Source of the DNA: Alphaproteobacteria bacterium UBA6411
GTDB lineage: Bacteria > Pseudomonadota > Alphaproteobacteria > CAAGCB01 > CAG-977
Reading direction: 5' to 3'
Assembly: GCA_002438565.1 (NCBI GenBank)
Contig: DJPN01000019.1
Location: 1 to 40,570, forward strand
DNA: 40,570 nucleotides
The notes beneath the pieces were generated by a model. The model had not been told where the DNA came from. It ran no database searches and was given only the letters and a program-made list of their open reading frames with translations. Positions within the stretch are counted from its first letter, which is position 1, and each line of letters starts with the position of its first letter. Made by a program: the position numbers and the translations under genes. This document shows positions 24,923-33,484 of this stretch, piece after piece.

Positions 24923-27136
24923 TTAACCTTGCGGAACGAAAATCAGCGTCGACAAAGGCGGCAAAGTGATGGAAACCGAATGTTCGCGGTTGTTCCAGCC
25001 TTCGTCCGTCGCTTCGACCGCGCCCATGTTGCCCATTCCGCTGCCGCCGTAAATTTCGGCGTCGGAGTTGAAGACTTCAATATACTTGCCGCCTTTGGGA
25101 ACGCCAAGTTTGAAGTTTTCGCGCGGCACGGGCGTAAAGTTGGACACGACGACCGCCATATCCTTTCTGTCCTTGCCGTAGCGGATGAAGCTGAACACGC
25201 TTTCGTCGGCGTTGTTCGGGTCAATCCATTCAAAGCCCTGCGGGTCATAGTCCTGCTCGTACATAGCGGGCATTTCGCGATAGATTTTGTTCAAATCGCG
25301 CACGACGCTCTGCACGCCGCGGTGCATCGGGTCGTTCAGCAAATGCCAACTCAAAGAACCGTTGTAGTCCCATTCGCGGTCTTGCGCGAATTCGCTGCCC
25401 ATGAACAGCAGCTTTTTGCCGGGGAAGCCGTACATAAAGCCGTAGTACGCGCGCAGGTTCGCGAATTTCTGCCAGCGGTCGCCCGACATTTTTGTCAAAA
25501 GCGAACCTTTGCCGTGAACAACCTCGTCATGGCTGAGCGGCAAAACGAAGTTTTCGTTATAAGCGTACAGCATGCCGAACGTCATTTTGTTGTGGTTGTA
25601 GCGGCGGTAAATCGGATCCAGCGCCATATAATCCAGCGTGTCGTGCATCCAGCCCATGTTCCATTTGTAGCCGAAGCCCAAACCGCCCATGTACGTCGGG
25701 CGCGACACCATCGGCCACGCGGTCGATTCTTCCGCGAACGTCGCCGTTCCCGGGCAGTTTTCGTACATCAGTTCGTTGGTGCGCTTTAAAAATTCGACGG
25801 CTTCCAAGTCTTCGTGTCCGCCGAATTTGTTGGGAATCCATTCGCCCGCTTTGCGGCTGTAGTCCAGATACAGCATCGAAGCAACCGCATCGACGCGCAG
25901 ACCGTCGACTTGATATTTCTTGTTCCAGAACATCGCGTTCGATGTCAAGAAGTTGTTTACCTCGCGGCGGCCGTAGTTGTAAATCTTGGTTCCCCAATCT
26001 TTGTGTTCGCCGCGGCGCGGGTCGGCGTGTTCGTACAAAGCCGTGCCGTCGAAGTTCGCCAAACCGAACGAATCCTTGGGGAAATGTCCGGGAACCCAGT
26101 CCATGATGACGGCAATGCCCGCTTTGTGGAAGGCGTCAATCAGTTCGCGAAATTCGTCGGGCGTGCCGAAACGGCTGGTCGGCGCGTAAAGCCCCGTCGC
26201 CTGATAGCCCCACGACCCGTCGAACGGGTGTTCGTTGACGGGCAGCAGTTCGACGTGCGTATAGCCCATGTCTTTGACATAAGGAACAAGCTCGTCCGCC
26301 ATTTCGCGGTACGTCAAATAGCGCATGCCCTCGTCGCCGTTTCTGCGCCAAGACCCCAAGTGGACTTCGTAAATCGAAATCGGCGCGTCCATCGCGTTGA
26401 CGGTTTCGCGCTTTTTGCCCCAGCCTTTGGCTTTCCATTCATAGCGGTCGAGGTTGTAGACGACCGACGCGGTCGACGGGCGTTTTTCAGCATAAAACGC
26501 GACAGGGTCGGCTTTCAGCGGCAGAATGTTGCCCTCGGGTCCGATAAGTTCGTATTTGTACAAAGCGCCTTCGCCGATATGGGGAACGAAAATTTCCCAA
26601 ATTCCCGACGAACCGCGCGGGCGCATCATGTGGCGGCGTCCGTCCCATTCGTTGAACGTGCCGACGACGGACACGCGGCGGGCGTTCGGCGCCCAAACGG
26701 CGAAAGCGACGCCGTCAACGCCGTCCAGTTTCATCGGGTGCGCGCCTAAACGGTCATATTCGTCCAAATGCGAACCTTCGGACATATAATAAATGTCCAT
26801 ATCCCCCAGAACGGGCGGAAAGCGGTAAGCGTCTTCGGTGTCGTAGGATTCACCCTGCCACAAATCAATGCGCAGGCGGTATTTGAAGTAATCCCAATCG
26901 GCAGGGAATTCGTACTGGAACAGTCCCGAGCTGTGGACGCGCTCCATTTGCGCCATCACTTTGCCCGTTTCGTATTCCAAGACGTACACGTTTTGTGCCT
27001 GCGGCTGGAACGTGCGGACGACCAAGTCGCCGTCGGCGCCTTCGCGATGAATCCCCAAGACGGAGAACGGATCCCCATATCCCGAAGTAACCAATGCTTC
27101 TACGATACTTTCGTCTAAATAATTCTTCATGCTCAT
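24923..27136 (-). CDS. glgB: 1,4-alpha-glucan branching enzyme GlgB (GH13_9)
   Basis: GlgB creates alpha-1,6 branches, here probably on the linear chains made by GlgE. The 737-residue protein has an N1 domain (about 15-105), a CBM48 domain (about 135-215, GVAFAVWAPNARRVSVVGTF), and a GH13 barrel with MDWVPGHFP, the nucleophile Asp416 in DGLRVDAVASMLY, the acid/base Glu in FAEESTAWP (469-470) and LSHDEVVHGKGSL. It ends in a C-terminal beta domain. Length and domain order match the long-form family. Its start overlaps the mak stop (ATGA), so the two are coupled. Confidence 0.97.
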   Translation of the reverse strand: MSMKNYLDESIVEALVTSGYGDPFSVLGIHREGADGDLVVRTFQPQAQNVYVLEYETGKVMAQMERVHSSGLFQYEFPADWDYFKYRLRIDLWQGESYDTEDAYRFPPVLGDMDIYYMSEGSHLDEYDRLGAHPMKLDGVDGVAFAVWAPNARRVSVVGTFNEWDGRRHMMRPRGSSGIWEIFVPHIGEGALYKYELIGPEGNILPLKADPVAFYAEKRPSTASVVYNLDRYEWKAKGWGKKRETVNAMDAPISIYEVHLGSWRRNGDEGMRYLTYREMADELVPYVKDMGYTHVELLPVNEHPFDGSWGYQATGLYAPTSRFGTPDEFRELIDAFHKAGIAVIMDWVPGHFPKDSFGLANFDGTALYEHADPRRGEHKDWGTKIYNYGRREVNNFLTSNAMFWNKKYQVDGLRVDAVASMLYLDYSRKAGEWIPNKFGGHEDLEAVEFLKRTNELMYENCPGTATFAEESTAWPMVSRPTYMGGLGFGYKWNMGWMHDTLDYMALDPIYRRYNHNKMTFGMLYAYNENFVLPLSHDEVVHGKGSLLTKMSGDRWQKFANLRAYYGFMYGFPGKKLLFMGSEFAQDREWDYNGSLSWHLLNDPMHRGVQSVVRDLNKIYREMPAMYEQDYDPQGFEWIDPNNADESVFSFIRYGKDRKDMAVVVSNFTPVPRENFKLGVPKGGKYIEVFNSDAEIYGGSGMGNMGAVEATDEGWNNREHSVSITLPPLSTLIFVPQG

Positions 27137-28653
27137 TCTCCGTCAAGGTCAATCAATCGCGACAAACCGTTCATCGGGATTGCAAGCCAATCCGGACGGT
27201 TCGCGACTTCGTAAATCACTTCGTACAGCGCTTTTTCCAAAACGAACAGGTCAAGCAGCTTTTGCGTGTCCTCCGCGTTGTCGGGCAAAGACGCGCAACC
27301 CGCCATATTTTGGAAATAGCCGTTTAAAAACGCTTCAGTTGCCTGTTTCTGCCATTCGGCGGCAACGGGCAGCATTTGCGGTCTGTCGGCTTCGTCAACG
27401 AACATCAGCACAGAACCGAACGCGGCATAGTCAAACGACCGCACCATGCCCGCAACGTCTTTCAAAACGCAATGCTTGATTTGGCGTTCCGCAATCGGGC
27501 GCAACGGTTCGCCTTCAAAATCCAGCAGGAAAAAGTCGCCGTTCGCGACAACCACCTGCCCCAAATGATAATCCCCGTGAAAACGCGTTTTCATACACTT
27601 AACGTTTGCGGGAACAAGGGCTTTAATCCGTTCGACAATCGCATCGCGGCGGGCAATCAAAGTTTCGACTTTGCGGCACATATCACCCGTCAAAGGCGCG
27701 ACGTTGGCTTTCGCCACCGCAATCGTTCTGTCCGCCTGCGCGACGACTTGCGCCGTCCAATCGGTCAAATCGGCGGGCGACACAGGCGCGGGCGCAAACA
27801 CTTTGTCCGTACCCTTGGCAAACGCCTTGTGCATTTCGGCGGTGCGTCTGCCCAGCAAAGCCGCCGTTTTCAGATAGTTGGCGTGGTTGACCGCTTCGCC
27901 GCTTTTCGCTTTGGCGAAAACGGACTGAAGATATTTCATCGTATAGCCCCAGCCGTCGCCGTCGTTCGCGACGAAAGCCTGCAAAATGCCGACGCCCAGA
28001 ATTTTGCCATCGGCACTTGTCAACTCGGCTTTGCCCAAATAAGCGGGCGTGTTTTCAAATCCCGCCGTTTCCGTCAAAAAGGACGACGTGACGATTTCGG
28101 GGTTTTCGCCGTAAGCGACGCGGCGGTAGATTTTCAGCATAATCTTTTTGCCGACAATCAGCGACGTGTTGCTTTGTTCGACGCCCATCATCTTTTGCGG
28201 CAGTCCCGCAACGGATTCGATTAAAGCCTTGCCTTTTGCCGTGGCGGACGCTTTGAACGTCAAACCGTTTCCGACATCGACCGCCGCGTCTTTCGCCATC
28301 AAGTCCAGCACGCCCGCGGAAAAATCGCTTTCGCCCGCGGCGTCAAAGACAACACCGTTTTCAATGGAGCAAATGACGGCTTTTTCATCGACCGCTTTTG
28401 CCCGTTCGCCGAACGCGGCGCGCAAAGGGATGACGAACATCGGGGCGTCCCCGCCGTTCAATTCAACCTTGACAACCGCAAAAGTCGTTTTTCCGTCAAT
28501 CGGCGCAACAGCTTCGATGCCGACGGCTTTAATCGTGTCGTCCTTTGCGCTGTACCAGCGTTTGGTCGGCATAAAGCTTTCCAAAGCTTTGCAAAACTTT
28601 TTTTTGAAAGCCCCGTCCGCCAGCCAAGCGGACACTTCCGTTTTATCGTTCAC
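27133..28653 (-). CDS. mak: Maltokinase Mak (Pep2-like), stand-alone
   Basis: Maltokinase phosphorylates maltose with ATP to alpha-maltose-1-phosphate, the GlgE substrate. The N-terminus carries the Mak cap pattern (FMPTKRWYSAKDD). The kinase fold resembles aminoglycoside phosphotransferases, with the catalytic loop RFHGDYHLGQVV and the metal-binding segment FFLLDFEGEPLRP. I start at the GTG at 28653 because GGGGGAGG lies six bases upstream; an in-frame GTG at 28677 overlaps glgE and lacks a ribosome site. The 506-residue protein is not fused to trehalose synthase, unlike the TreS-Mak fusions of many bacteria, and no treS gene lies nearby. Confidence 0.92.
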   Translation of the reverse strand: MNDKTEVSAWLADGAFKKKFCKALESFMPTKRWYSAKDDTIKAVGIEAVAPIDGKTTFAVVKVELNGGDAPMFVIPLRAAFGERAKAVDEKAVICSIENGVVFDAAGESDFSAGVLDLMAKDAAVDVGNGLTFKASATAKGKALIESVAGLPQKMMGVEQSNTSLIVGKKIMLKIYRRVAYGENPEIVTSSFLTETAGFENTPAYLGKAELTSADGKILGVGILQAFVANDGDGWGYTMKYLQSVFAKAKSGEAVNHANYLKTAALLGRRTAEMHKAFAKGTDKVFAPAPVSPADLTDWTAQVVAQADRTIAVAKANVAPLTGDMCRKVETLIARRDAIVERIKALVPANVKCMKTRFHGDYHLGQVVVANGDFFLLDFEGEPLRPIAERQIKHCVLKDVAGMVRSFDYAAFGSVLMFVDEADRPQMLPVAAEWQKQATEAFLNGYFQNMAGCASLPDNAEDTQKLLDLFVLEKALYEVIYEVANRPDWLAIPMNGLSRLIDLDGE

Positions 28654-28670
28654 AGTCAGCCTCCCCCGTT

Positions 28671-30782
28671 TTACCACGCGCGGTCAATCGGCGTCACGCG
28701 ATAGATTTCCGCCTGATTTCCCGCAGGATACAGGTTAATCCACAATTCGTTGCCCTGCACGTCGAATTCGCGCCCGCTCAGCAGTTCTTCGACATGGAAG
28801 CGTCCGCCGAACGCGACGTTCATTTCTTCGGTCGGGAACCAAATCCGCCCCGACTGTCCGTGATACGGGTCAAGGCTGAGCGCGACGAAAATCATATTGC
28901 TTCTGTCTTCGGTCATTTTGCCGTAGAAGATGATGTTGTCGTTTTCCGACGTGTAGAACCGCAGGTTTTCGTATTCCTGCAAAGCGTAGTTTTCACCGCG
29001 AATCCAGTTGATTGCCGCGACAACGTCCTTGATGTTGCCTTCGGCGTTCCAATCGCGCGTGCGGATTTCGTATTTTTCCGAGTTGTTGAACTCTTCGCGT
29101 CCGGGAATACCGTCGTTTTCGCACAGTTCATAGCCGTTCAGCATGCCGTAGGACGGACTGAGCGTCGCCGCCAGAATAAAGCGGATGATGAACGCCGAAC
29201 GCGGCGCGTCGTGCAAGTACATCGGCATAATGTCGGGCGTGGTCGGGAACAGGTTCGGACGCATGAATTCCTTTTCGTCCGTCTGCGTCAGTTCCGTGAA
29301 GTATTCCTCCAGCTCTTTTTTCGTTTCGCGCCAAGCGAAGTACGAATACGACTGCGTAAAGCCGACTTTTGCCAGCATCTGCATCATGGGCGGACGGGTA
29401 AACGCTTCCGCCAAAAACAACGTGTCGGGATAGACGTTCTGCACTTCGCGAATCACCCATTCCCAGAACGGAACGGATTTTGTGTGCGGGTTGTCGACGC
29501 GGAAAATGCGCACGCCTTCGTTCGCCCAGAACAAGAACGTGTCGCGCAACTCCAGCCACAGCGATTCGGAATGTTCGCCGTAGAAGTTGACGTTCACGAT
29601 GTCTTGATATTTCTTGGGCGGGTTTTCCGCGTATTTAATCGTGCCGTCGGGACGGAACGTGAACCATTCGGGATGTTCTTTAATCCACGGGTGGTCCGGC
29701 GAGCATTGAATCGCGAAGTCCATGGCGACTTCCATGCCTAATTCGTGCGTTTTGGCGACGAAAGAACGAAAATCGTCCATCGTCCCCAACTGCGGATGAA
29801 TCGAGCGGTGTCCGCCCTCCGCCGAACCGATGGCGTAAGGCGAACCAACGTCCCCCGGTTCGCACACCAACGAATTGTTTTTGCCCTTGCGGTGCGCATA
29901 GCCGATAGGATGAATCGGCAACATGTAAACGACATCGAATCCCATGGCTTGAATGTCGGGCAAGCGGGCCTCCGCATCCTTGAACGTGCCGTGAACACCG
30001 GGGGTCGAACCCTGCGAACGGACGTCCATTTCGTACCAAGCGCCGAATCGGGCGCGTTCGCGGTCGACGTAGACCTCCAATTCACGATCGTAGCGCGTCG
30101 CCTTTTCACGGTCGGGCCAGCGGTCCATCGCTTCGGAAACCTCGTTGCCCATCAGAATGTTGGCGCATTGGAACATATCTTCGTTTTCGTCAAAACGCTT
30201 CAAAGCGTCCTGCAGCAAAGCCATGTCGTTTTTGCGCGCATCCTCGTCGCGAACGTCCTTGATGGTTTTCAGCCGTTCAACGGTTTTGCGCACCATGTCC
30301 GCGCCTTCGACCAATTCAAGGGAAATGTCCTGTCCCGCTTCCAGTTTTTTGGTCGTGCCGTCCAGCCAAGTACCGTACTCGTCAACCCAAGCCTCAATCG
30401 TGTAGATATAGCGCGCGTTCGTGCCGAACCACAGCTGGCCGTGCCATTGGGCAAGCCCGTGGTTGACTTCGGCCATCGGGGTTTCCCACCATTCGTTTGA
30501 ATCCGCCAAGCGGCACAAAATCACGGCTTTAATCAAGTCATGTCCGTCCTTGAAGATATTGCACGTTACGTCCATCGTGTCGCCGACTTCGCGTTTGACG
30601 GCATAGCGTCCCGCGTCGATTTGCGGGTTGACGTGTTCGATGATAATCGGCGAACTGGCGGCGTAGTCCATCAAATGGTTATGCTTTTCTTTGATAATCC
30701 AGCCGCGTTTGCTGACGGTGCCGACATCGGAACCCGTCAAAACGGGGGTTGCTTTGGGTTTAAATTTTCTTTCGCGTCCCAT
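28671..30782 (-). CDS. glgE: Alpha-1,4-glucan:maltose-1-phosphate maltosyltransferase GlgE (GH13_3)
   Basis: GlgE extends alpha-1,4-glucan chains by transferring maltosyl units from maltose-1-phosphate. The N-terminal domain has IIIEHVNPQIDAGRYAVKRE and IFKDGHDLIKAVI, family hallmarks. The barrel shows HPIGYAHRKGKNN, GDVGSPYAIGSAEGGH, the nucleophile Asp430 in RIFRVDNPHTK and the acid/base Glu459 in FLAEAFTRPP. At 703 residues it is slightly longer than the usual 660-680 because of about 40 basic N-terminal residues before MDYAASSP; the ATG at 30782 has AAAGAG upstream, and Met38 is an alternative start. It is the first gene of the operon. Confidence 0.96.
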   Translation of the reverse strand: MGRERKFKPKATPVLTGSDVGTVSKRGWIIKEKHNHLMDYAASSPIIIEHVNPQIDAGRYAVKREVGDTMDVTCNIFKDGHDLIKAVILCRLADSNEWWETPMAEVNHGLAQWHGQLWFGTNARYIYTIEAWVDEYGTWLDGTTKKLEAGQDISLELVEGADMVRKTVERLKTIKDVRDEDARKNDMALLQDALKRFDENEDMFQCANILMGNEVSEAMDRWPDREKATRYDRELEVYVDRERARFGAWYEMDVRSQGSTPGVHGTFKDAEARLPDIQAMGFDVVYMLPIHPIGYAHRKGKNNSLVCEPGDVGSPYAIGSAEGGHRSIHPQLGTMDDFRSFVAKTHELGMEVAMDFAIQCSPDHPWIKEHPEWFTFRPDGTIKYAENPPKKYQDIVNVNFYGEHSESLWLELRDTFLFWANEGVRIFRVDNPHTKSVPFWEWVIREVQNVYPDTLFLAEAFTRPPMMQMLAKVGFTQSYSYFAWRETKKELEEYFTELTQTDEKEFMRPNLFPTTPDIMPMYLHDAPRSAFIIRFILAATLSPSYGMLNGYELCENDGIPGREEFNNSEKYEIRTRDWNAEGNIKDVVAAINWIRGENYALQEYENLRFYTSENDNIIFYGKMTEDRSNMIFVALSLDPYHGQSGRIWFPTEEMNVAFGGRFHVEELLSGREFDVQGNELWINLYPAGNQAEIYRVTPIDRAW

Positions 30783-30876
30783 GGGAAAACTCTTTCAGCG
30801 GTTAAAAAACAAAACAGTGATAATAAGATACACAACCGAAAGATTTTTTTCCACAAAATAAACGACGTAAAAACGC

Positions 30877-30904
30877 TTGACTTGCCCCTTTTGACGCTTA
30901 GACT
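30877..30904 (+). promoter_or_regulatory. Putative promoter of the kdsB-like operon
   Basis: TTGACT at 30877-30882 and TAGACT at 30899-30904 are separated by 16 bases, about 30 bases upstream of the ATG at 30935. CGGAGG lies just before the start codon. The gap is divergent with glgE, whose own promoter I could not define. Confidence 0.45.
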
Positions 30905-30934
30905 GAAACAAATTCATTTTTCGGAGGCTTTTCT

Positions 30935-31756
30935 ATGACATCGGATCAGATTCTCATCATCATTCCCGCCCGTTATCAGTCGTCCCGCCTGCCCGGCAAG
31001 CCGCTGGTCAAAATCGCGGGTGTCGAAATGATAAAGCGCGTGGCGATGATTGCGGACTTTGTTTGCAAAAACAACGACAACTGCGCGTACACCGTGGCGA
31101 CGGACGACGACCGCATCGCCGATTTCTGCAAAGCCGAAAGCATCCCCTGCACCATGACCCGCTCGGACTGCAAATCGGGAACGGAACGCTGCTGGGACGC
31201 GGTGCAAAAACAGGCGCAAGCCCCCGCTTTCATCATCAATTTGCAGGGCGACAATCCGCTTTGCCCGCCGCATTTGCTGCAGGAGCTGATTGACGCGTGG
31301 AAAGCTTGTCCCGCCGACGTGTTCACGCCGTGCGTCCGTTTGGATTGGGCGGAATACGACCGCCTGCTGGAATCCAAAAAAACGACGCCTTATTCGGGAA
31401 CGACCGTTCTGGTCGACAAAGCGGGCTACGCCATGGCGTTTTCCAAAAACGTGATTCCCGCCGTGCGCAAACCCGAAAAAGCACGCGAACTGTTTGAAAA
31501 AAGCCCCGTGCGCCGCCATGTCGGGCTGTACGCCTACACGTTCGACGCACTGAAAGACTACTTCACCTTGCCCCAGTCCCCTTACGAAGCCGACCAAATC
31601 GAAGGGTTGGAGCAAATGCGCTTCCTCTATAACGGCAAAAAAGTCAAAATGGTCGAAGTCGACTACCGTGGACGCAAAACGACCAGCGGCGTCGATTCCC
31701 CCGAAGACGTCGCCCGCGTCGAAGCGATTATCGCCGAATACGGGGAATTGGTCTAA
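30935..31756 (+). CDS. kdsB: 3-deoxy-manno-octulosonate cytidylyltransferase-like protein (KdsB family)
   Basis: KdsB activates Kdo as CMP-Kdo for lipopolysaccharide inner-core synthesis. The family pattern is clear: IIIPARYQSSRLPGKPLVKI (CTP loop), VATDDDRI, CTMTRSDCKSGTERCWDA, INLQGDNP, RRHVGLYAYTF, IEGLEQMRFLYNGKKV and GVDSPEDVARVEAI. Two positions differ from the classical enzyme: Cys79 replaces the His of the DHxSGTER motif, and the metal-binding motif reads QGDNP instead of QGDEP (Asn107). The 273-residue length is slightly above E. coli KdsB (248). A related CMP-sugar synthetase with another acid sugar is therefore possible. It leads an operon with a kinase and a phosphatase-fold gene. 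Confidence 0.8.
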   Translation: MTSDQILIIIPARYQSSRLPGKPLVKIAGVEMIKRVAMIADFVCKNNDNCAYTVATDDDRIADFCKAESIPCTMTRSDCKSGTERCWDAVQKQAQAPAFIINLQGDNPLCPPHLLQELIDAWKACPADVFTPCVRLDWAEYDRLLESKKTTPYSGTTVLVDKAGYAMAFSKNVIPAVRKPEKARELFEKSPVRRHVGLYAYTFDALKDYFTLPQSPYEADQIEGLEQMRFLYNGKKVKMVEVDYRGRKTTSGVDSPEDVARVEAIIAEYGELV

Positions 31757-32392
31757 GTGCTTCAAACCGTCGTCAACAGGATTTTGGGAACGCGGTCGTT
31801 TGCGGCGACCCTGCCTGACGGCTTCACGCCGTTTTCCTTGAAATCCGACATACGGGCGGTTTTGACGCGGCATCTGGCGGGCGTTTTTTCCGTCGAACGT
31901 CCCGTTTTGATTAACATTTCGGGATTGCCCGCGTCGGGAAAATCCGTTTTGGCAGCGGCGTTCAAAGCCGAAAATCCGCATTTTCTGTATTTAAGCTTTG
32001 ACGCGATTATGGAGCAACTGCCCCCTTATCAAGCCGAAGTCGAAACCGACAAACAGCGGGCGTTCGAACGTTGGGAACTGCCCGCGCGGTTTATCGGCTA
32101 TCACGTTTTGAAAAAAGCCGTCAAAGCCCGTCTGCCGATTGTGTTCGAACATTCGAACGCCAATCCTTTGCACTTGGAACTGTACGAAGAAATCAAAAAA
32201 CTGGGCTACACGGTGGAAATCCGCTTTATTTCCGCCGAACCGCCTTTGGTTTTACCCCGATTGGCAAAGCGCGACCGCTACTTTTCCCCGCAAAACGTTG
32301 TCAAGCGGTGGGAAACGCTGCAGACGCTGCTGCCCGAACTGCAAAAAACATCCGATAAATTCACTTTTTTGAAAGCATGGAAAGAACAATGA
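31757..32392 (+). CDS. P-loop kinase, zeta-toxin/AAA-type, substrate unknown
   Basis: The 211-residue protein has a Walker A motif GLPASGKS (56-63), an Asp after a beta strand (YLSFDAIME) and a segment IVFEHSNANPLHLELY followed by YTVEIRFISAEPP and an Arg-rich helix. This order resembles zeta-toxin-like and small-molecule P-loop kinases. The start is a GTG that follows the kdsB stop without a gap, with GGGGA about nine bases upstream. No antitoxin-like partner is present, so I favour a small-molecule or sugar kinase over a toxin. Its stop overlaps the next start (ATGA). Confidence 0.72.
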   Translation: MLQTVVNRILGTRSFAATLPDGFTPFSLKSDIRAVLTRHLAGVFSVERPVLINISGLPASGKSVLAAAFKAENPHFLYLSFDAIMEQLPPYQAEVETDKQRAFERWELPARFIGYHVLKKAVKARLPIVFEHSNANPLHLELYEEIKKLGYTVEIRFISAEPPLVLPRLAKRDRYFSPQNVVKRWETLQTLLPELQKTSDKFTFLKAWKEQ

Positions 32393-33003
32393 AACGACTG
32401 ATTATTGCCCGTCACGGCAACACTTTTCGCAAGGACGAAACCCCGACACGCGTCGGCGCCGGAACCGATTTGCCTCTGGTCGAGGAGGAGCGCGCCCGCG
32501 GCATCGGAAAATACTTGAAAGCCAAAGGGTTGATTCCGACAAAAGTCTTTGCCGCGCCGCTGCAAAGAACGATGAAAACGGCGGCTTTGGCGGTTGAGGA
32601 ATTGAGGCTTGACCTGCCCGTCGTCCCGAACGCCGATTTTACGGAAGTCGACTACGGCCCCGACGAAAACAAAACCGAGGACGAAGTCATCGCCCGCATC
32701 GGACAGGACGCGATTGATTTGTGGAACGCCAAAGCCGTTGTGCCGCAGGGCTGGAAAGTCGACCCCGAAAAAATCGTTTCCGCATGGAAAGCTTTTGCGG
32801 ATTCCATAGCGGACGGCGAAACGGTTTTGCTGGTGTCGTCGAACGGAATCATCCGTTTTGCGCCGTATTTGACGGGCGACTACGACGGCTTTTGCCAAAC
32901 GCACGACATCAAAGTCGCGACGGGCGGCGTTTGCGTGTTTGAAAACAGCGGCGACGGCTGGACGTGTTCGGAATGGAACGTCAAGGCGTTCAAATTCGTC
33001 TGA
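32389..33003 (+). CDS. Histidine-phosphatase-fold protein lacking the second catalytic histidine
   Basis: The N-terminus has the catalytic RHG motif (LIIARHGNTF, His9). Arg60 in PLQRTMKTA and Glu86 in FTEVDYG match the conserved Arg and the acid residue of the family. Where phosphoglycerate-mutase-like enzymes have a second His (usually in the phrase VSHG), this protein reads VSSNG with Asn152, so a normal phosphate pocket is incomplete. I start at 32389, overlapping the kinase stop (ATGA); a frame starting at 32377 adds four residues. It is the third gene after kdsB. Activity may be altered or lost. Confidence 0.85.
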   Translation: MKRLIIARHGNTFRKDETPTRVGAGTDLPLVEEERARGIGKYLKAKGLIPTKVFAAPLQRTMKTAALAVEELRLDLPVVPNADFTEVDYGPDENKTEDEVIARIGQDAIDLWNAKAVVPQGWKVDPEKIVSAWKAFADSIADGETVLLVSSNGIIRFAPYLTGDYDGFCQTHDIKVATGGVCVFENSGDGWTCSEWNVKAFKFV

Positions 33004-33015
33004 CCCCTTTTTGTA

Positions 33016-33044
33016 TTGAGTTTTCGCGCAAAATCGTGTACAAC
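33016..33044 (+). promoter_or_regulatory. Putative promoter of the DUF2934-type gene
   Basis: TTGAGT at 33016-33021 and TACAAC at 33039-33044 are separated by 17 bases; an overlapping TATAAA (33045-33050) is a second possible -10. It lies about 60 bases upstream of the start at 33103, leaving a short 5' leader. Confidence 0.4.
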
Positions 33045-33102
33045 TATAAAAGCGTGAAATCAAATCAGGCTGTGAAACTAATTCGTTTTGGGAGAAATGA
33101 GT

Positions 33103-33387
33103 ATGAGTAACGAAGACAAAATCCGCGAAGCCGCCTACTTCGTATGGCTGAACAACGGCTGCCCCGAAGGCGCGGACGTCGAATGTTGGTTGGAAGCTGA
33201 AGCCAACGCCGACGGTGAATGTGAATGCTGCTGCGAATGCGTTTGCGAAGAAAAAGAAGAAGTGAAGGCCGAAGAAAAGAAACCCGCGAAAAAATCCCCC
33301 GCCAAAAAAGCGGCCGCGCCCAAAGCCGAAAAGGCTGAAAAAGCGGTGAAGAAAGCTCCGGCGAAAAAAGCCGCCGCGAAAAAGTAA
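33103..33387 (+). CDS. Small DUF2934-like protein with cysteine cluster and histone-H1-like tail
   Basis: The ATG at 33103 has GGGAG eight bases upstream. The 94-residue protein has three parts. Residues 6-34 match the DUF2934 pattern (IREAAYFVWLNNGCPEGADVECW). Residues 40-48 are CECCCECVC, six cysteines in nine residues, plus Cys20 and Cys28, suggesting metal binding. Residues 51-94 are almost only Lys, Ala, Glu and Pro, with repeats of the form PAKKxxAKKAAA typical of bacterial H1-like DNA-binding tails. It is cytoplasmic and stands alone on its own transcript. A nucleoid-associated or metal/redox-responsive role is inference. Confidence 0.8.
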   Translation: MSNEDKIREAAYFVWLNNGCPEGADVECWLEAEANADGECECCCECVCEEKEEVKAEEKKPAKKSPAKKAAAPKAEKAEKAVKKAPAKKAAAKK

Positions 33388-33410
33388 GCTTTCCGCGACC
33401 TAAAGAAAAG

Positions 33411-33439
33411 CCGTCATTGCGCCCGTGATGACGGTATTT
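33411..33439 (+). terminator. Hairpin with T-rich tail after the DUF2934-type gene
   Basis: CCGTCAT at 33411-33417 pairs with ATGACGG at 33428-33434 around a 10-base loop, followed by TATTTC and further T residues. It could terminate the small gene. The left arm also reads CGTCATTGCG, the start of the repeat family next to it, so it may derive from that repeat. Confidence 0.5.
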
Positions 33440-33484
33440 CTTTTCCCGTTTTGCCGATGCCCGCGCGGAAAAATAGTATTCGAA

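Noticed and set aside
23638..24969. Plus-strand open frame of 443 codons
   Set aside because: It is antisense to glgX and shows only shadow composition.
30914..31981. Minus-strand open frame of 355 codons
   Set aside because: It runs antisense to the KdsB-like gene and into the kinase gene; the plus-strand genes have clear motifs.
31757..32392. Toxin of a zeta-type toxin-antitoxin system
   Set aside because: The Walker A kinase fold fits, but there is no small antitoxin gene beside it and the operon context is sugar activation.
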